A DNA stretch of 64,000 nucleotides from Paraphoma chrysanthemicola. Taxonomy: Eukaryota > Ascomycota > Dothideomycetes > Pleosporales > Phaeosphaeriaceae. Position 1 is the first letter of the stretch; the number at the start of each line of letters is the position of its first letter. A program made the position numbers and the translations under genes. The notes beneath the pieces are model-generated. The model did no database searches. It worked only from the letters and a program-made list of their open reading frames with translations, and had not been told where the DNA came from. Below, piece after piece: positions 1 to 10,698 of the stretch. The stretch is taken from the NCBI GenBank assembly GCA_020744225.1, contig JAGMWG010000019.1, positions 1,054,001 through 1,118,000 on the forward strand, written 5' to 3'.

Positions 1-971
1 TTGGAACGTATTCTAACTTCGCCCGCGATGGTGCATCAGATGCCAATCCGTCAGGTTGACATGGACGATAATCTCAGAATCTGGCGATCATTCTCCATCG
101 GCAAGCTCGTTGACCTTCTGATGCTTGACACCAGAAACTATGATCGTTCAATCACGGATTTGTATTGGAATACTGACTACATCCGGGAGATTGCGAACGA
201 TGCCGGTCGGTCGCTCATGGGTTCTCGTCAGGAGAATTGGATGTATCGCACGCTGTCCGAATCAGCAGAACGGGGTGCAACATGGCGTGTGGTCGGATCC
301 CAAATCCTCTTCTCTCGCGTAGACCAGTCAGCGCTCAACGACAATCCCTTCAATCTCGATGCTTGGGAAGGGTACCAAGCCAACAAGAATCGCACATTAC
401 ACCACCTTTACAGCAACCATATCACCAATAACATCTTCCTTGCTGGGGACTCACATGCATCATGGGTCAGTGATCTCGTGTGGCTTGGCGAGGAAGACTA
501 CGATCCTGTCAGCGGTGCCGGGAGCATTGGTGTCGAGTTTGCTGGCACTGCGATAAGCTCTCCCTCCCCCTACGGTGAAAACATTTCGCTTTCTACGGCG
601 AACAATTACTCTACCATCATCCAGGCAGCGAACTCAGAGCTACATTGGCAGGACTTGTTCTACCGGGGCTATTACGAGCTTCATTTCAGCCGCGACCAGG
701 TTGATGCAAAGTTCTTCGGGCTCCCCACTATCCGTGAGCATAACGGGTGGTAAGCACATACCAAGCCATCGATCGCAATCAAAACTATCACTAACTGCGG
801 GACCAATGCAGGGAGATTCCAATTGCGAACTTTACTGTCAGGAGTGGCGAGAATAGACTGCAGCGACCAGTCGCTGGCGGTGTTGTTGAAAGCGGAAGCC
901 TGAAATATGGCAAGACGGAGCAAAATAATGTTACTCTTGATACAGTAAGCGGGAAGTGGTTTGAGACTTGA
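1..971 (+). CDS. PhoD-like metallophosphatase (alkaline phosphatase D family), 3' part
   Basis: The reading frame is open from the first base, so the 5' end lies outside the window. Exons are 1-749 and 812-971; the intron 750-811 (62 bp) starts GTAAGC, has a CTAAC branch site and ends GCAG. Joining restores one frame ending TGA at 969-971. About 302 residues are visible. Family-typical segments are LLMLDTRNYDRS, a QENWMY block, WRVVGSQILFSRV, then NIFLAGDSHASW, whose Asp and His are expected metal ligands, and a C-terminal EIPIANFTVRSGENRL stretch. PhoD proteins are usually secreted or wall-associated phosphomonoesterases or phosphodiesterases needing metal ions. Family assignment is firm; substrate is unknown. 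The signal peptide cannot be checked. Confidence 0.85.
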
Positions 972-2722
972 CTTTTTACCGGACGGATTGGCCGGACTCG
1001 TTGCCGAATCAATGGCAAACGTACCATTAGAAGGCCCTGAGTGCCATCAAATTTGCGAACTGACAAGAACGTACATGGTAATTGAAACGGACACTCCTGA
1101 AAGCCCTCGCGTACGTGTAAGGCTTGAACGCGAACTTCATAAAGTACTGAAGACCTCCTCGCTGCTGTGCGCATAATACCGATGGCGCTCTACTGGCACT
1201 TGAAGATATTCGCGTTGCATCATTGTTTTCACGTGGGTATAGTGACCGAGATGTCCCATCGAAAACTTATCGTGATATCGGAAGTAGCGGAGCTTTGAAT
1301 TCACACCCAACGGGCTTGGACAAAGGCTCCAAGTCACCGCGCTTACCACCGACGTAGGGCCAGAGTCCGGTGGAAAGAACAGGGGACGCCAAGCTCTACC
1401 TTAGGCTGCAGGCTCGCCGAGGCCTTGCAGCTAGCTGCTAGCTGGCAAGGGACAACGAGGCGAACTTGCAGCAGCCTCGCTAAGGATCTGTTCCATCGCC
1501 GTAGTTAAGGGCACCCCGGCGACACCAGGACGATCGCCAAGCATGAGGCTGCAGTGATAGTTCGGTGCCTTCTTCCAGCCTTTTGCCTGGAGGATGACGC
1601 GGAGACTTTCCCGAACTAAGGCGGGGGTCTTGGCGCACGTGGGTGACGTCAACCTTCCCCGGGACCTTTTCTCCAGAAGAAGTCGAGAAGCGAGCGGATG
1701 TGCTGAAAGAAGTGCTGAACTCCCAAACATGTATATCGTGATCGCGCTGGTTTCGCGAGCTGCGCTGATTTCGATGCGTTATTCACATGAAATACGTTGC
1801 CTCCCCGTACCTGGGTAGCCAAAAGCCCGCTGAGCCAAGGCATCCCCGCCTAACACCTCCCTTTAGCACCTTTTTAGCACGAAGCACTGGGTGAATCTGT
1901 CCGCTTTCGGTCTTGTGTGACTGCCCAATCGACGCCGTTACCAACACTCCTCAGCGGCGAAGGCCCAGGCTTCTTCGGCCTCACGGGCACAGCCACCACG
2001 ACAAATAGATGTCGTTCCAAAAGAGGAGACGTGTAGGAGCTGCTAAACTTCATTCAGCAGTGTGTGTGGCTACGGATCGTTCGCTATCCGAGCTAGGTCA
2101 TCTAGGCGATATCTTGGGAGACGATCAACGTCCCAAACCACACGGATTAGATGTATACCAAGCCTGTCGCACTGGCAAGTTCCGTTGCTACAGCAAATGA
2201 CCGAGTACATGCGGTTACTATCAAAGTCGACATTGCCCAAAGCGTCGAGAACGCCTTCAATCAGTGCAGGTCCTTCACATTGGAACCCTGAGGCTGACAA
2301 CTCGCAGCCTTTGCATACATGACCACTTCCGACATTTGTGAGAAGCAGTATGCATACCGAGGAACGCTTCCTTCCGACTGGACGAGACGCTTCGGGATTC
2401 TCTTTGTCTACTCAAGTTGAGCATTATTGCAAATCATCGTACTTGTCTTGGCCGAAAGAATTTGCAGCCGGCATCTACTCTACCGGCGTGCGTCTCCAAG
2501 AGTTTACCAGCGATCACCCGTTGCTTGGAAAGGTACACCGACGTAATCGCCGTCCAGTCGCCGTAGTTCGACCACAGGAGCGTCAGACTGTGCGGAGATC
2601 CGTAAAAGTATAAAGCAGTATGTGCTGGCGGCATCAATTTTGTATCATCAGCTCCCTCGTCCCAGATTTTCAAACATCAAATCGTCTCACTCGCTATCAG
2701 TTTGCGATCACGAATATACAAC
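972..2722. other. Intergenic stretch, no confident gene
   Basis: About 1.75 kb between the PhoD-like gene and the CHRD gene. Several short open frames occur on both strands but none has family motifs, a signal peptide or a convincing intron structure. The only frame that looks more than random is a cysteine-rich one on the minus strand near 2070-2350, listed separately. The last 100 bp presumably hold the promoter and 5' leader of the CHRD gene. Confidence 0.5.
2070..2350 (-). pseudogene. Possible remnant or exon of a small cysteine-rich protein
   Basis: On the minus strand one frame contains CKGCELSASGFQC followed by a hydrophilic stretch and CCSNGTCQC, giving seven cysteines in about 50 residues, then loses character. 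There is no in-frame ATG with a signal peptide upstream before a stop (TGA just upstream of about 2390). It could be an inner exon of a small secreted protein whose first exon I cannot find, a decayed copy, or chance. I do not recognise a family. Confidence 0.18.
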
Positions 2723-3402
2723 ATGCACTTCTCAGCTGCCGCACTGCTCGCTCTGCTGACTGCGTCTGTTGCCGTCGCAGCTCCCACTGCCGGTGATGAC
2801 AAGCACAACAAGTACAACAAGGACTGCGACAAGGATTGGGAAAAGAAGTGGAAGGACGATGACTGGAAGAACAGCGAGAAGCTCTTTTACTTCCAGTCAT
2901 CATACTACGTCAAGGCGACGCCAGACCAGGTCGTCAATGCTACTAGCGGCCTACTAGTACCCGGACAGCCAGGTGCCAAAGGTATCTTCAAGTACGGAAT
3001 CAACGTTGAGGAGAACACCATCTGCTATAGTAAGTGTCGATTACTTCCAATGCCACATTCAGCCATCGGCACGTGCTTACTTGTTGTAAAGATATCACAC
3101 TTAGCGGCGTTACCGGCGAGTACCGATCACCTGCGATCACTGCCACTCACATCCACGAGGGACCAAAGGGCAAGGCAGGTCCACCTCGTCTGGCCTTCCC
3201 TAACCCCAAGGGACCTGATCACCGCCGTGTCTCATACGGCTGCCTAACCGGCCCCTTCTTTGTCGGCACCAACAACACTGCTGGTGTTGATAATGCTGCT
3301 GGTTTCCACGTCCGACAGATCGTTGCCAATGCCAGCAACTTCTTCACCGATTCGCACACTGTCCAATACAGCCAGGGTGCCGTTCGTGGCCAGCTCGCTT
3401 GA
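2723..3402 (+). CDS. Secreted CHRD-domain protein
   Basis: Exons 2723-3029 and 3092-3402 give 205 aa. The intron 3030-3091 (62 bp) starts GTAAGT and ends AAAG; it splits an Asn codon. The ATG at 2723 starts a clear signal peptide (MHFSAAALLALLTASVAVAAP). A strongly charged Lys/Asp/Trp-rich segment follows (about residues 24-52), then a CHRD domain with FYFQSSYYVKATPDQVVN, ITATHIHEGPKGKAGP and a closing TVQYSQGAVRGQL. CHRD domains (first seen in chordin) also occur in many fungal and bacterial secreted proteins; their function in fungi is not established. No enzyme motif is visible. The protein probably sits in the wall or outside the cell. Confidence 0.85.
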
Positions 3403-4914
3403 GTCGGAGATGTGAAATGAATTGGAAGCAGTTGAATGCGGGTATCATATTCCATATCACGACTTAATCTTAATGTAGTCTCGATAACCACTGGTCGAAG
3501 AATGTACATAATCTACAATACATGCACTCAAGGATCTTTCGACCTTTTTGTTCACCAATGTTAGCCGTGACTTTTAAGTCGACCATTAATATATATCATT
3601 GTCTCGTGGGCCTGATCTCATGTCGGCTTCACTTCAATTCATCAGAAGGCACCAGCTTTTGACATGGATTAATAGTCAAGCAGAGGAGGATATTTTTGGA
3701 AACTTTGTTTACCTATTTGGTGCACCCGCGAAGTTGAGCCCCCCCCCCCCCCCCTTTCCCTCCCACGACTACTCTTTTGCCAGAATCCCTTTTTTTTAAA
3801 TCATTCGTATCATGCTATATTTGTAGCAAGACGCGAAGGCCACTAGGAGTTGTGAAGTGCACTCGACGGCCGGATAACAAAAGCACGCGATCAAGTCTCT
3901 TTGGCTACTGTATGATTGAAGATTACGCCACCACCGAAATACATGTACTAAGATTAATGAGAAAACAACCTGCGACATGAACTCATCGACGAGTAGGTGT
4001 GGATGTGGTATATGAACCGACATTGGTGAATGGTCAAAGGTAAACCTCAGAAGGATTTCTGTATCTCAGAGCATGTTTGTTACTTTATTTGTATAGAACG
4101 ACTTTCACTAGATGCCTAGGTGTCTGCAGTTTCCACTGTCGACGATCTGCCCATGCTGTTTTCTCAGAGACATGCGCTGGCCTTCTCACATCGGTCGCAC
4201 ATGCAAGACCTCACATCATGACAAGAACAAACCACAATGGTTCTGGAAGATCGCATCGCGTGAAACTCAGCCGCATGACAACACTACAGAAGAGCATCTG
4301 AAAGGCACACTATAAAGTGTATGTTTAACTTGTGGCTTCCGGTGAAGGCTCTGGGTGTTTCTCAGCTTACTGATGGTCGCGAGCTTGGGCAATTATTTCT
4401 TGTGGGTACAGCGTGCTTCCATCGATACACTAATCGAATTTGAATCTCCAGGGTCTATGATTGCCGAGCACATTCGGTGAGGTGATGAAGGAAGTGCTCG
4501 GCCTATGCGTGGGCGAAGCTATGCGGAAATAGGCACGCTAGGCTCAAACCTTGAAATGACTCGCTTGAATCCACCAAGAACTTTCGTGTACAATACCAAA
4601 CGTCTAACGCAACTAGAGTCATGCCGTACATCCCCTACCTCAATGACGCATCACTTCATATGCACAATAAGACAGCTGAAGCACTACCTCTAGAGGCGAT
4701 ATCTCGACAAAATACGGTACAATGTCAGATAACGCGAACGCCGCCAGTGCTGGCGTCTGGGCATCGTCATCTGAGTGGAGGTAGTTCAGTGACCTTCCTA
4801 ATTTGCGCGACAACCTTGTGCTGGGCAAGCTACAAGGACCGCGCTTATCGGAATATCACGAAGCTACAAAAAGAAGGTTGTTGCCGTTAGAAAAGATGCG
4901 GCCTTTCATGCGAA
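3403..4914. other. Intergenic stretch with a 16-C homopolymer
   Basis: About 1.5 kb between two plus-strand genes. It holds the 3' region of the CHRD gene and the promoter of the deacylase gene. The only distinct element is a run of 16 C at 3739-3754 followed by a pyrimidine-rich stretch and a run of T at 3790-3797. Open frames here are short and unrecognised. Confidence 0.5.
3739..3754 (+). repeat. Poly-C tract
   Basis: Sixteen consecutive C, read directly from the sequence, inside a pyrimidine-rich stretch between genes. Such runs are length-variable and also error-prone in assembly. Confidence 0.9.
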
Positions 4915-6167
4915 ATGCGGCTTCTTAACTCAGGTTGTGCAGCCATTGTGTTGTGCGCCGTCGGCGTGTTCGCCACAAACTTCACGGGCGATGTATTGAA
5001 TGGTGTTCGTGTCATTCACAACCTCAATCTCGCGGATGTACCAGCGCGGTCCGTAGCGAGGTACTATTTGCGTGTCGGTGAGCTCAATGGCGGACACCCA
5101 GTCCATATTCCACTTCTGGTCGCTCGAGGAACGCCAGAAAGTCTCGAGAGCGGACAGAAGCTGTCACTATCCGCAGCAATTCACGGAGATGAATTGAACC
5201 CGGTTCGAGTTGTGCAGCGTATTTTCGAGCAGTTGGAGGATCAGGTTTCGACTCTTAATGGAACTAGTGGGCATATCCCGATCATTCGACCACGGCTACT
5301 AATGGATTTCTAGTCATCGGTATACCTACTGTCAATCCCATGGGCATCTATCTGAATCAACGCAACTACTTCACATCTGGCGCTTCGGGCTCTCTCACCA
5401 ACGTCAATCGTGTCTTTCCCGGCACAGCGGCGGAGGAGGGTGGAAGCGGGCCCCAACTCCTTGCGTATAACATTTGGAATCACATATGGGGCAACGCTTC
5501 TCAAGTGGATGTTGGCATTGATCTCCGTGGGTTACTAAATTCTAAAGGTAGCATCAAACAGCAGGGCTAATTGCGAGCAGACACCCCTAGTTCTGGCGGC
5601 GAGACTAGTCTATGGTGCTACGCTGACTTCCGTCTTCCATACGTCGAGCGACTAGCCAAGCTTCTTCAGCCCGATACCTTGAAAATTGACCCTGGAGAGC
5701 CCGGCTCAATCGAAACCACTTTCGTGGACTATAACATCCCTTCGATTACTGTAGAGATGGGCCAAGCGAAGGTCTGGAACAATAGTCTCATTGATCGCGT
5801 AGTCGATTTCGTCAACCGCGTCATGGTAGATCTCAAGTTGGTGCCAACAAATGCGACCGTTGAGCCAGATCTAAGCAAGGTCTACATTGCTACCACATTC
5901 CACGATACTTGGTCACGTTATGGTGGATTTGTTGAGCGTTTGGTCGACGTGGACGAGTCTCTTACCAAGGGTCAGCCCATTGCAAATATTCGAAATCCAT
6001 TTGGAGACATCCTGGAAACGCTGGTGTCGCCAGCGGACGGACGTATGTTTCAGAGTCCACGCGATCCCAGCATTGAGCCTGGCGGTAGCGTTGGTCAAAT
6101 CGCGTACAACAGCACAGATCCTGACTGTGCTGATGGCTGCATTCTTTCGGGTCCATCCAGGAGGTGA
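4915..6167 (+). CDS. Secreted AstE/AspA-type zinc deacylase (M14-like)
   Basis: Exons 4915-5266, 5314-5526 and 5581-6167 give 383 aa. Intron 1 (5267-5313, 47 bp) starts GTGGGC and ends CTAG; intron 2 (5527-5580, 54 bp) starts GTGGGT and ends GCAG. Both restore the frame and conserved residues. The N-terminus is a signal peptide of about 20 residues. The first zinc site is AIHGDELNPVRV (H90, E93). Exon 2 opens with IIGIPTVNPMGIYLNQRN, and joining exons 2 and 3 creates VGIDLHTPSSGG, whose His (about residue 189) is the expected third zinc ligand. This is the pattern of the succinylglutamate desuccinylase/aspartoacylase family. Unlike the cytosolic family members this one appears secreted; the substrate is unknown. 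Confidence 0.85.
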
Positions 6168-6929
6168 GCATTTTGTCTGCGTATGGAAGGGCTACACATA
6201 AGGCAAGTACATAAAGTTGTCAGAGCTGCTTGTCCCAGGTGCATTTCCTTGGAGTCCGTCATCAGAAGCTACGGAGCCCATCTGGATGTTGTAAGCTATG
6301 TACACGGAAAGAACGACTGGGGAATCAATTGGCAGTACATATGTTCAGGAATAATATAGACGGCCTTTGAATGTCGAATGGTCTGTGCGTGTGTGTAATT
6401 CCTCCAGCAAAGCCATATAACAGCTGTAACTGTCGCGGCACTAACTGATTTACGCTGGAAAACTCCAATTACAGTAGAGAAACTTCGCTCCATACAGTGT
6501 CAGGTCACAATACAAGTCAAATAGATGTATTGATGTATAACAGCTCGCATCGTTGCCACTGTTCACTCAGCGCCGACAAAGGTCAGGTTGCACGACCCGC
6601 ACTTATGGGCGCAGGGTCCACACCACGCCGAGAAGCTGGTCTGACCCCAGGTTGGGCACGTTGGCCAGCATTTTCGTGTCCAACCCAAAGTTGATAGAGT
6701 CTTCATTTGCTGTTAATTTACGTTCTCTCGCAGTCTTGGAGTTATGGAAGGTGCAGGATGGATGGTCGAGATGAAGGAAGCCTTATAATTGCATCACACA
6801 TCGCTTTAGAAGAGAAAAAGAGTCGACGTATGAGAGAACAGTACAGTCTGTCCAAACTGAGCACATTGTTGTCTGCCATCGCCATATCTCATCACCCGCC
6901 TATCCGCACAACAATGACCCACCTGCCCA
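6168..6929. other. Convergent 3' intergenic region
   Basis: Lies between the 3' ends of the deacylase gene (plus) and the PL11 gene (minus), so it should contain two transcription ends rather than promoters. No open frame or repeat here is convincing. Confidence 0.5.
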
Positions 6930-8744
6930 TCATCCAACATACCTGATATTTGGCCTCGGCGGCGTCTTCATCCCCTGGCCAAGATAGTAGTCAACATGCG
7001 CATTCTGCAAATACCCCTTCAGTGTCATCCCATTCCTATATGCCGGATTGTGCGCCAGTGTATACAACCTGTGCTCAGACGCTCGATCTGTCGTAAAGAT
7101 GATTAGTTCATCGTACGCTGCGCTTGTAGTCACCACCTCCTCTCTCCAATCACCCATTATATCGCCCAGAAAACCCGGGTTCGGATCGCCCGGATTGATC
7201 GCGCCGTAGGAGTTGATGTGAAAGAGGCGTGGGACCGCATTCGATGCTGTGGGCCTGCTAGGATCCCATTTCTCGATTTTGCCGTCGTTGTATAACTCGA
7301 CGGAGAGGTCACCGTCCCACCAGAGACTCAAATGCGCCCATGGTGTAAGCGTCTTGTCGGAGAGCAAAGTGTTCGATGGTGCGTTATAGAGTCCAGACCC
7401 ACCAGCGCTCCATGACTCCATGCCCTCGCGGTTAGGATCGATGTTTCCAACCATGCCGCGTCCAATGTCCGCGACTTCTGCGCCGAAATGCTTCCAAAGC
7501 ACGGATCCAGTAGTAGCATCGTAGTAATATTCCCATAGCTTAGAAGGATTATCTTGCTGCACGCCGTAGCCTTGCAGACCTGGGCGATTTGGATCCATCT
7601 TCGCAATGTGCCAGCGGTCGCCATGACCAATGCCTTGCTTGGTCAGGTCGTAGCGTAGGGTGCCGTTGCCATGCAGCAAGAACATGATTTCGCCGACTTC
7701 GTCGCGCCCGTCGCCGTCGACGTCGATGATGCGCGTGTTGTGCCCGTCAGAGCCGGCGCCGGCGTTTCCGTCGTCGAAGATCCATTCTTGCTTTATGGTT
7801 GAGCCGGAGAAGGTCCAGGCGGCCAAGTTGCGGTTGAATACCTTGTCATCGCGCCGGTTTTTCATGAAGGCGACAATATGTGGCCTCACGCCATCGAGGT
7901 AGCCAATTCCCAGGCGCGCAGCAAAAGGGCCATGTTGGATGTAATCGTTGCGGATTTTGGCGGATGCGCGGAGTGCGCCAGTTTTACCGTCTAGGACGGC
8001 AATAAATTGCTCGTTGTCGTTGGCGCCTCTATTGAACGTCGTCCCGTCTCCAAACACTACACCATTAGCGATACGGACTATGACCTCCGCGATCCCATCA
8101 CTGTCTAGGTCATACACAGTCACGCCGTCCCAGTGTCCTACGTTGATACCAGCTGATCCAGGCTCGATGTTGTTCTGGTTTCTACTGTTTGGTCCCATAT
8201 CGACCCTCCACAAAAACTTCCCGTCGCGTCGATATGCCTCGAGACCTTGCTGTGTGCCATGTCTGTCAATAAGGTAGTCGTATTCACCGTCCGCGTCGAA
8301 ATCGCCGACCCAGACATATCGGATTCGATCTCCTCCGCGGAGTGGGACGCGTACAGCAGGCTCCTGGGCTTTATTGGCTGGTAAGGTGAAACTTCCACTC
8401 TCAGGAGACTGTTCAATCTCGTTGATAATGGAGCGAACCCAATATCTATTGGATTTGGTCGGGTCGACCGTGGAGTCGACAAAGTTGGTACCTTTCGTAA
8501 GTATGCTGGGATTCAAACGAGTGGCAGCACCGTTGGCAGTAGAGCGATAGATGTTGAAGCCAATGTTCTGTGGGTCGAGGCCGAGCAGTCGCCAGCTGAT
8601 GAAAACTGAGTTTGTGCTGGAGCGTACAGCAACAACGCCCCTGCCGAGGTTCTCCATAGGACGCGGACTGGTTTGCCGCTTTGCTGGCATGGCAAAAACG
8701 CCACATACTGCGAAAGCGACGGTAAAGAGCCCTGAGAGCTTCAT
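6930..8744 (-). CDS. Secreted rhamnogalacturonan lyase, PL11 family
   Basis: An uninterrupted 604-aa frame from ATG at 8744 to TGA at 6930. The ATG chosen heads a signal peptide (MKLSGLFTVAFAVCGVFA) followed by an AKR Kex2-type site; an upstream in-frame extension has no such feature. The mature protein begins RPMENLGRGVVAVRS and has a fibronectin-like N-terminal part, then a beta-propeller part with repeated Asp-rich calcium loops such as DFDADGEYDY, DLDSDGIAE and DVDGDGRDE. This is the architecture of PL11 lyases, which cut the rhamnose-galacturonate backbone of rhamnogalacturonan I in pectin by elimination. Full length for the family and intronless. Suggests growth on plant cell wall. Confidence 0.9.
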   Translation of the reverse strand: MKLSGLFTVAFAVCGVFAMPAKRQTSPRPMENLGRGVVAVRSSTNSVFISWRLLGLDPQNIGFNIYRSTANGAATRLNPSILTKGTNFVDSTVDPTKSNRYWVRSIINEIEQSPESGSFTLPANKAQEPAVRVPLRGGDRIRYVWVGDFDADGEYDYLIDRHGTQQGLEAYRRDGKFLWRVDMGPNSRNQNNIEPGSAGINVGHWDGVTVYDLDSDGIAEVIVRIANGVVFGDGTTFNRGANDNEQFIAVLDGKTGALRASAKIRNDYIQHGPFAARLGIGYLDGVRPHIVAFMKNRRDDKVFNRNLAAWTFSGSTIKQEWIFDDGNAGAGSDGHNTRIIDVDGDGRDEVGEIMFLLHGNGTLRYDLTKQGIGHGDRWHIAKMDPNRPGLQGYGVQQDNPSKLWEYYYDATTGSVLWKHFGAEVADIGRGMVGNIDPNREGMESWSAGGSGLYNAPSNTLLSDKTLTPWAHLSLWWDGDLSVELYNDGKIEKWDPSRPTASNAVPRLFHINSYGAINPGDPNPGFLGDIMGDWREEVVTTSAAYDELIIFTTDRASEHRLYTLAHNPAYRNGMTLKGYLQNAHVDYYLGQGMKTPPRPNIRYVG

Positions 8745-9112
8745 GGTTGAAGCACGAGCTTGTTGCTCCGACAAAGGTTTGCACAGGACCGGCTGAAGGT
8801 CTGTCTCTGAATGTCCTCAATGTCGGTATCAAAGGCACTTTATATGTTTAATCCCAATGGAGTATGTTTCAACGGTATTGCCATTAAAGAAGTATTGGCT
8901 TAATAGTGCCGGTGGAATTCGAAGTAGCGTGGTCTGGTGCATATTGGACCTTGGGAACATGTTAGAGCGTCGAAAAGTTCCAAGGACGTGGCGCAATTAC
9001 CGCTGGTCCTAGCGTTTCCAAAGCATCTCCAGTTCTTACCATATCCGGCTATCTGAGACAGTGGCTACACTAGTAAATTTCTCCAATTGTATGGGGCCCC
9101 GCAATGTCGAAA
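8745..9112. other. Upstream region of the PL11 gene, 3' of the broken SDR
   Basis: About 370 bp. It should hold the promoter of the PL11 gene. I searched it on the minus strand for the missing 3' half of the neighbouring SDR pseudogene and saw nothing that continues the SDR fold. Confidence 0.5.
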
Positions 9113-9508
9113 TTACTGCTCCCTTGGCGACTTATTCGGGCGGGTCAGGTCCGAGAAGGACAGCCCGAGGGCCGACAACAATGAAGAACACCAGGCTCCT
9201 ACGATCTTACATAACAGGAGACTGCCGTTGATACTCTCGGTTGACGACACATCTGTGGCATAGAACTTGTAGTTTTGTGGTCCTATTTCCTTTTCAAGCT
9301 TGGCCCCTAGATCAGAGTCTCGATCAAAAACTGCAACTGAGCCGCCACCTTCGACAATCGAATGCACGACCGAGAGACCGAGTCCGGAGACGCTAAGAAC
9401 ACCCGTTAGTCTAGACAGACTTCATCTTGGTAGACTCAGAAAACATGAAACTAGAACCCTAGCTTACCCGCCCGAGACTACAAAAGTCCGCCCTTTGATT
9501 TTGACCAT
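9113..9508 (-). pseudogene. Truncated short-chain dehydrogenase/reductase (SDR)
   Basis: Exon 1 (9508-9468) encodes MVKIKGRTFVVSGG. A 75-bp intron (9467-9393, GTAAGC...TTAG) joins it in frame to VSGLGLSVVHSIVEGGGSVAVFDRD, making the Rossmann SGGxSGLG nucleotide-binding motif and the following acidic residue that typically binds the ribose of NAD. The match continues to YATDVSSTES and then stops; the frame runs on with no SDR character to TAA at 9113. The catalytic Ser/Tyr/Lys half of the roughly 250-aa fold is absent. The gene is therefore 3'-truncated. It resembles the 3-hydroxyacyl-CoA/17-beta-HSD-type SDRs at its N-terminus. Confidence 0.7.
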
Positions 9509-10698
9509 TGTACGTGTAGACTAGTATTGAATAACTAAGCAAAAGATTGAGAGGTATTGTGTAGAGGACGAGTAAGATTTTGCATTTTCAATATATAGAA
9601 AGACTTCTCAAGAATCTCCGTCCGAGGTGCACTAAAGCATATACCACCGAAAGCCGAGGCGAGATCTAGTTAATCATGGGCTCGGAGACCACTACCCTCT
9701 AGCACGTTTGCTCATATTCCGAAAATCCGTCACCATTAAGAATTGACTTTTTGATGTGGCCCACCTAGAGGCGCAGCTTTGCCAGAGGGTAGCAGTCTCC
9801 GGTCTCACGATTACTCAGTGCCGACCGAAAACGCTGATGGTTGTTTGGAAGCCCTGCATCTTTTTCCATCCGAGGCCAATCCCGTGTGTTCCGCAACTGT
9901 TCCTGACCATGAACCGTACAACAACTCGTACGCTCAGCATTTGAATATAGGCTCTGAAATGACGTTGGATGTTCTTGCACCAGGACTCGAGCTTCAAGTC
10001 GTCGCTCAAGCGACATATCACATTTTTACCTCCTCCAAGGGTCAATCAGTCGATAAAGGTATCCCTGTCCGGATGGGTTGGGTAGGGCGTTAGGCAAGCA
10101 GAAGCTGTCCAAGAATGAGGGTGCGCGACCCATGTCCGGTCGTACTGTAGGTGGAAGAACTGACGTACTTGCGTAGCCGGTCGTACAATATAGAAACCTC
10201 AATCACAAGTCCAATCTAACTCCTATGTCTGCACCGCTATCCCTTCGCTACTCGCCTAACATGGCCGTCCAAAACAGCAAAGCTATTATCAAGAGGCCGC
10301 TCTATGTTCGCCCATGTTGTCCTTCGCGCGTCTCTTCCTCTAACTTCAATTGCATCAGGTAAACAAACTCGGGAGCATAGAGAATGAGCTGCACGGGCAA
10401 TTTCAAGCCAATGGTCGGATGCCATCAGAAATTCCAGGTTTCTTAGCGCATATGCAACTTACGAGAACGAGATGCTCTCATTCCTAACTGATGACGGAGG
10501 CGCGCACTGTGGCACTGTTGACGCGAGACGTCCTTATCTTAGCGCAATCAGCTTAGCACCGTGGACAGTGACATCATCAGCAGTTGCGCAACCCATATAA
10601 CATAGTATCAAGCCTCATATCATGGCTACGCTTCGTTTGCCTTCACTGATAGCCTCAAAGGCCTCTTCCTACATGCGCAATTTATCGTTCGACTCATA
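9509..10698. other. Intergenic stretch, no recognised gene
   Basis: About 1.2 kb between the SDR pseudogene and the intact SDR. One plus-strand frame (9779-10093, 104 codons) is open but has no signal peptide, domain motif or flanking splice sites that I can see, so it is not called. The last few hundred bases should hold the promoter of the downstream SDR gene. Confidence 0.45.

Noticed and set aside
1431..1730. 99-codon minus-strand frame
   Set aside because: Composition is Ala/Leu/Arg-rich without motif, and overlapping plus frames are similar; likely chance.
9779..10093. 104-codon plus-strand frame as a gene
   Set aside because: No signal peptide, motif or splice sites; an overlapping minus frame is equally open.
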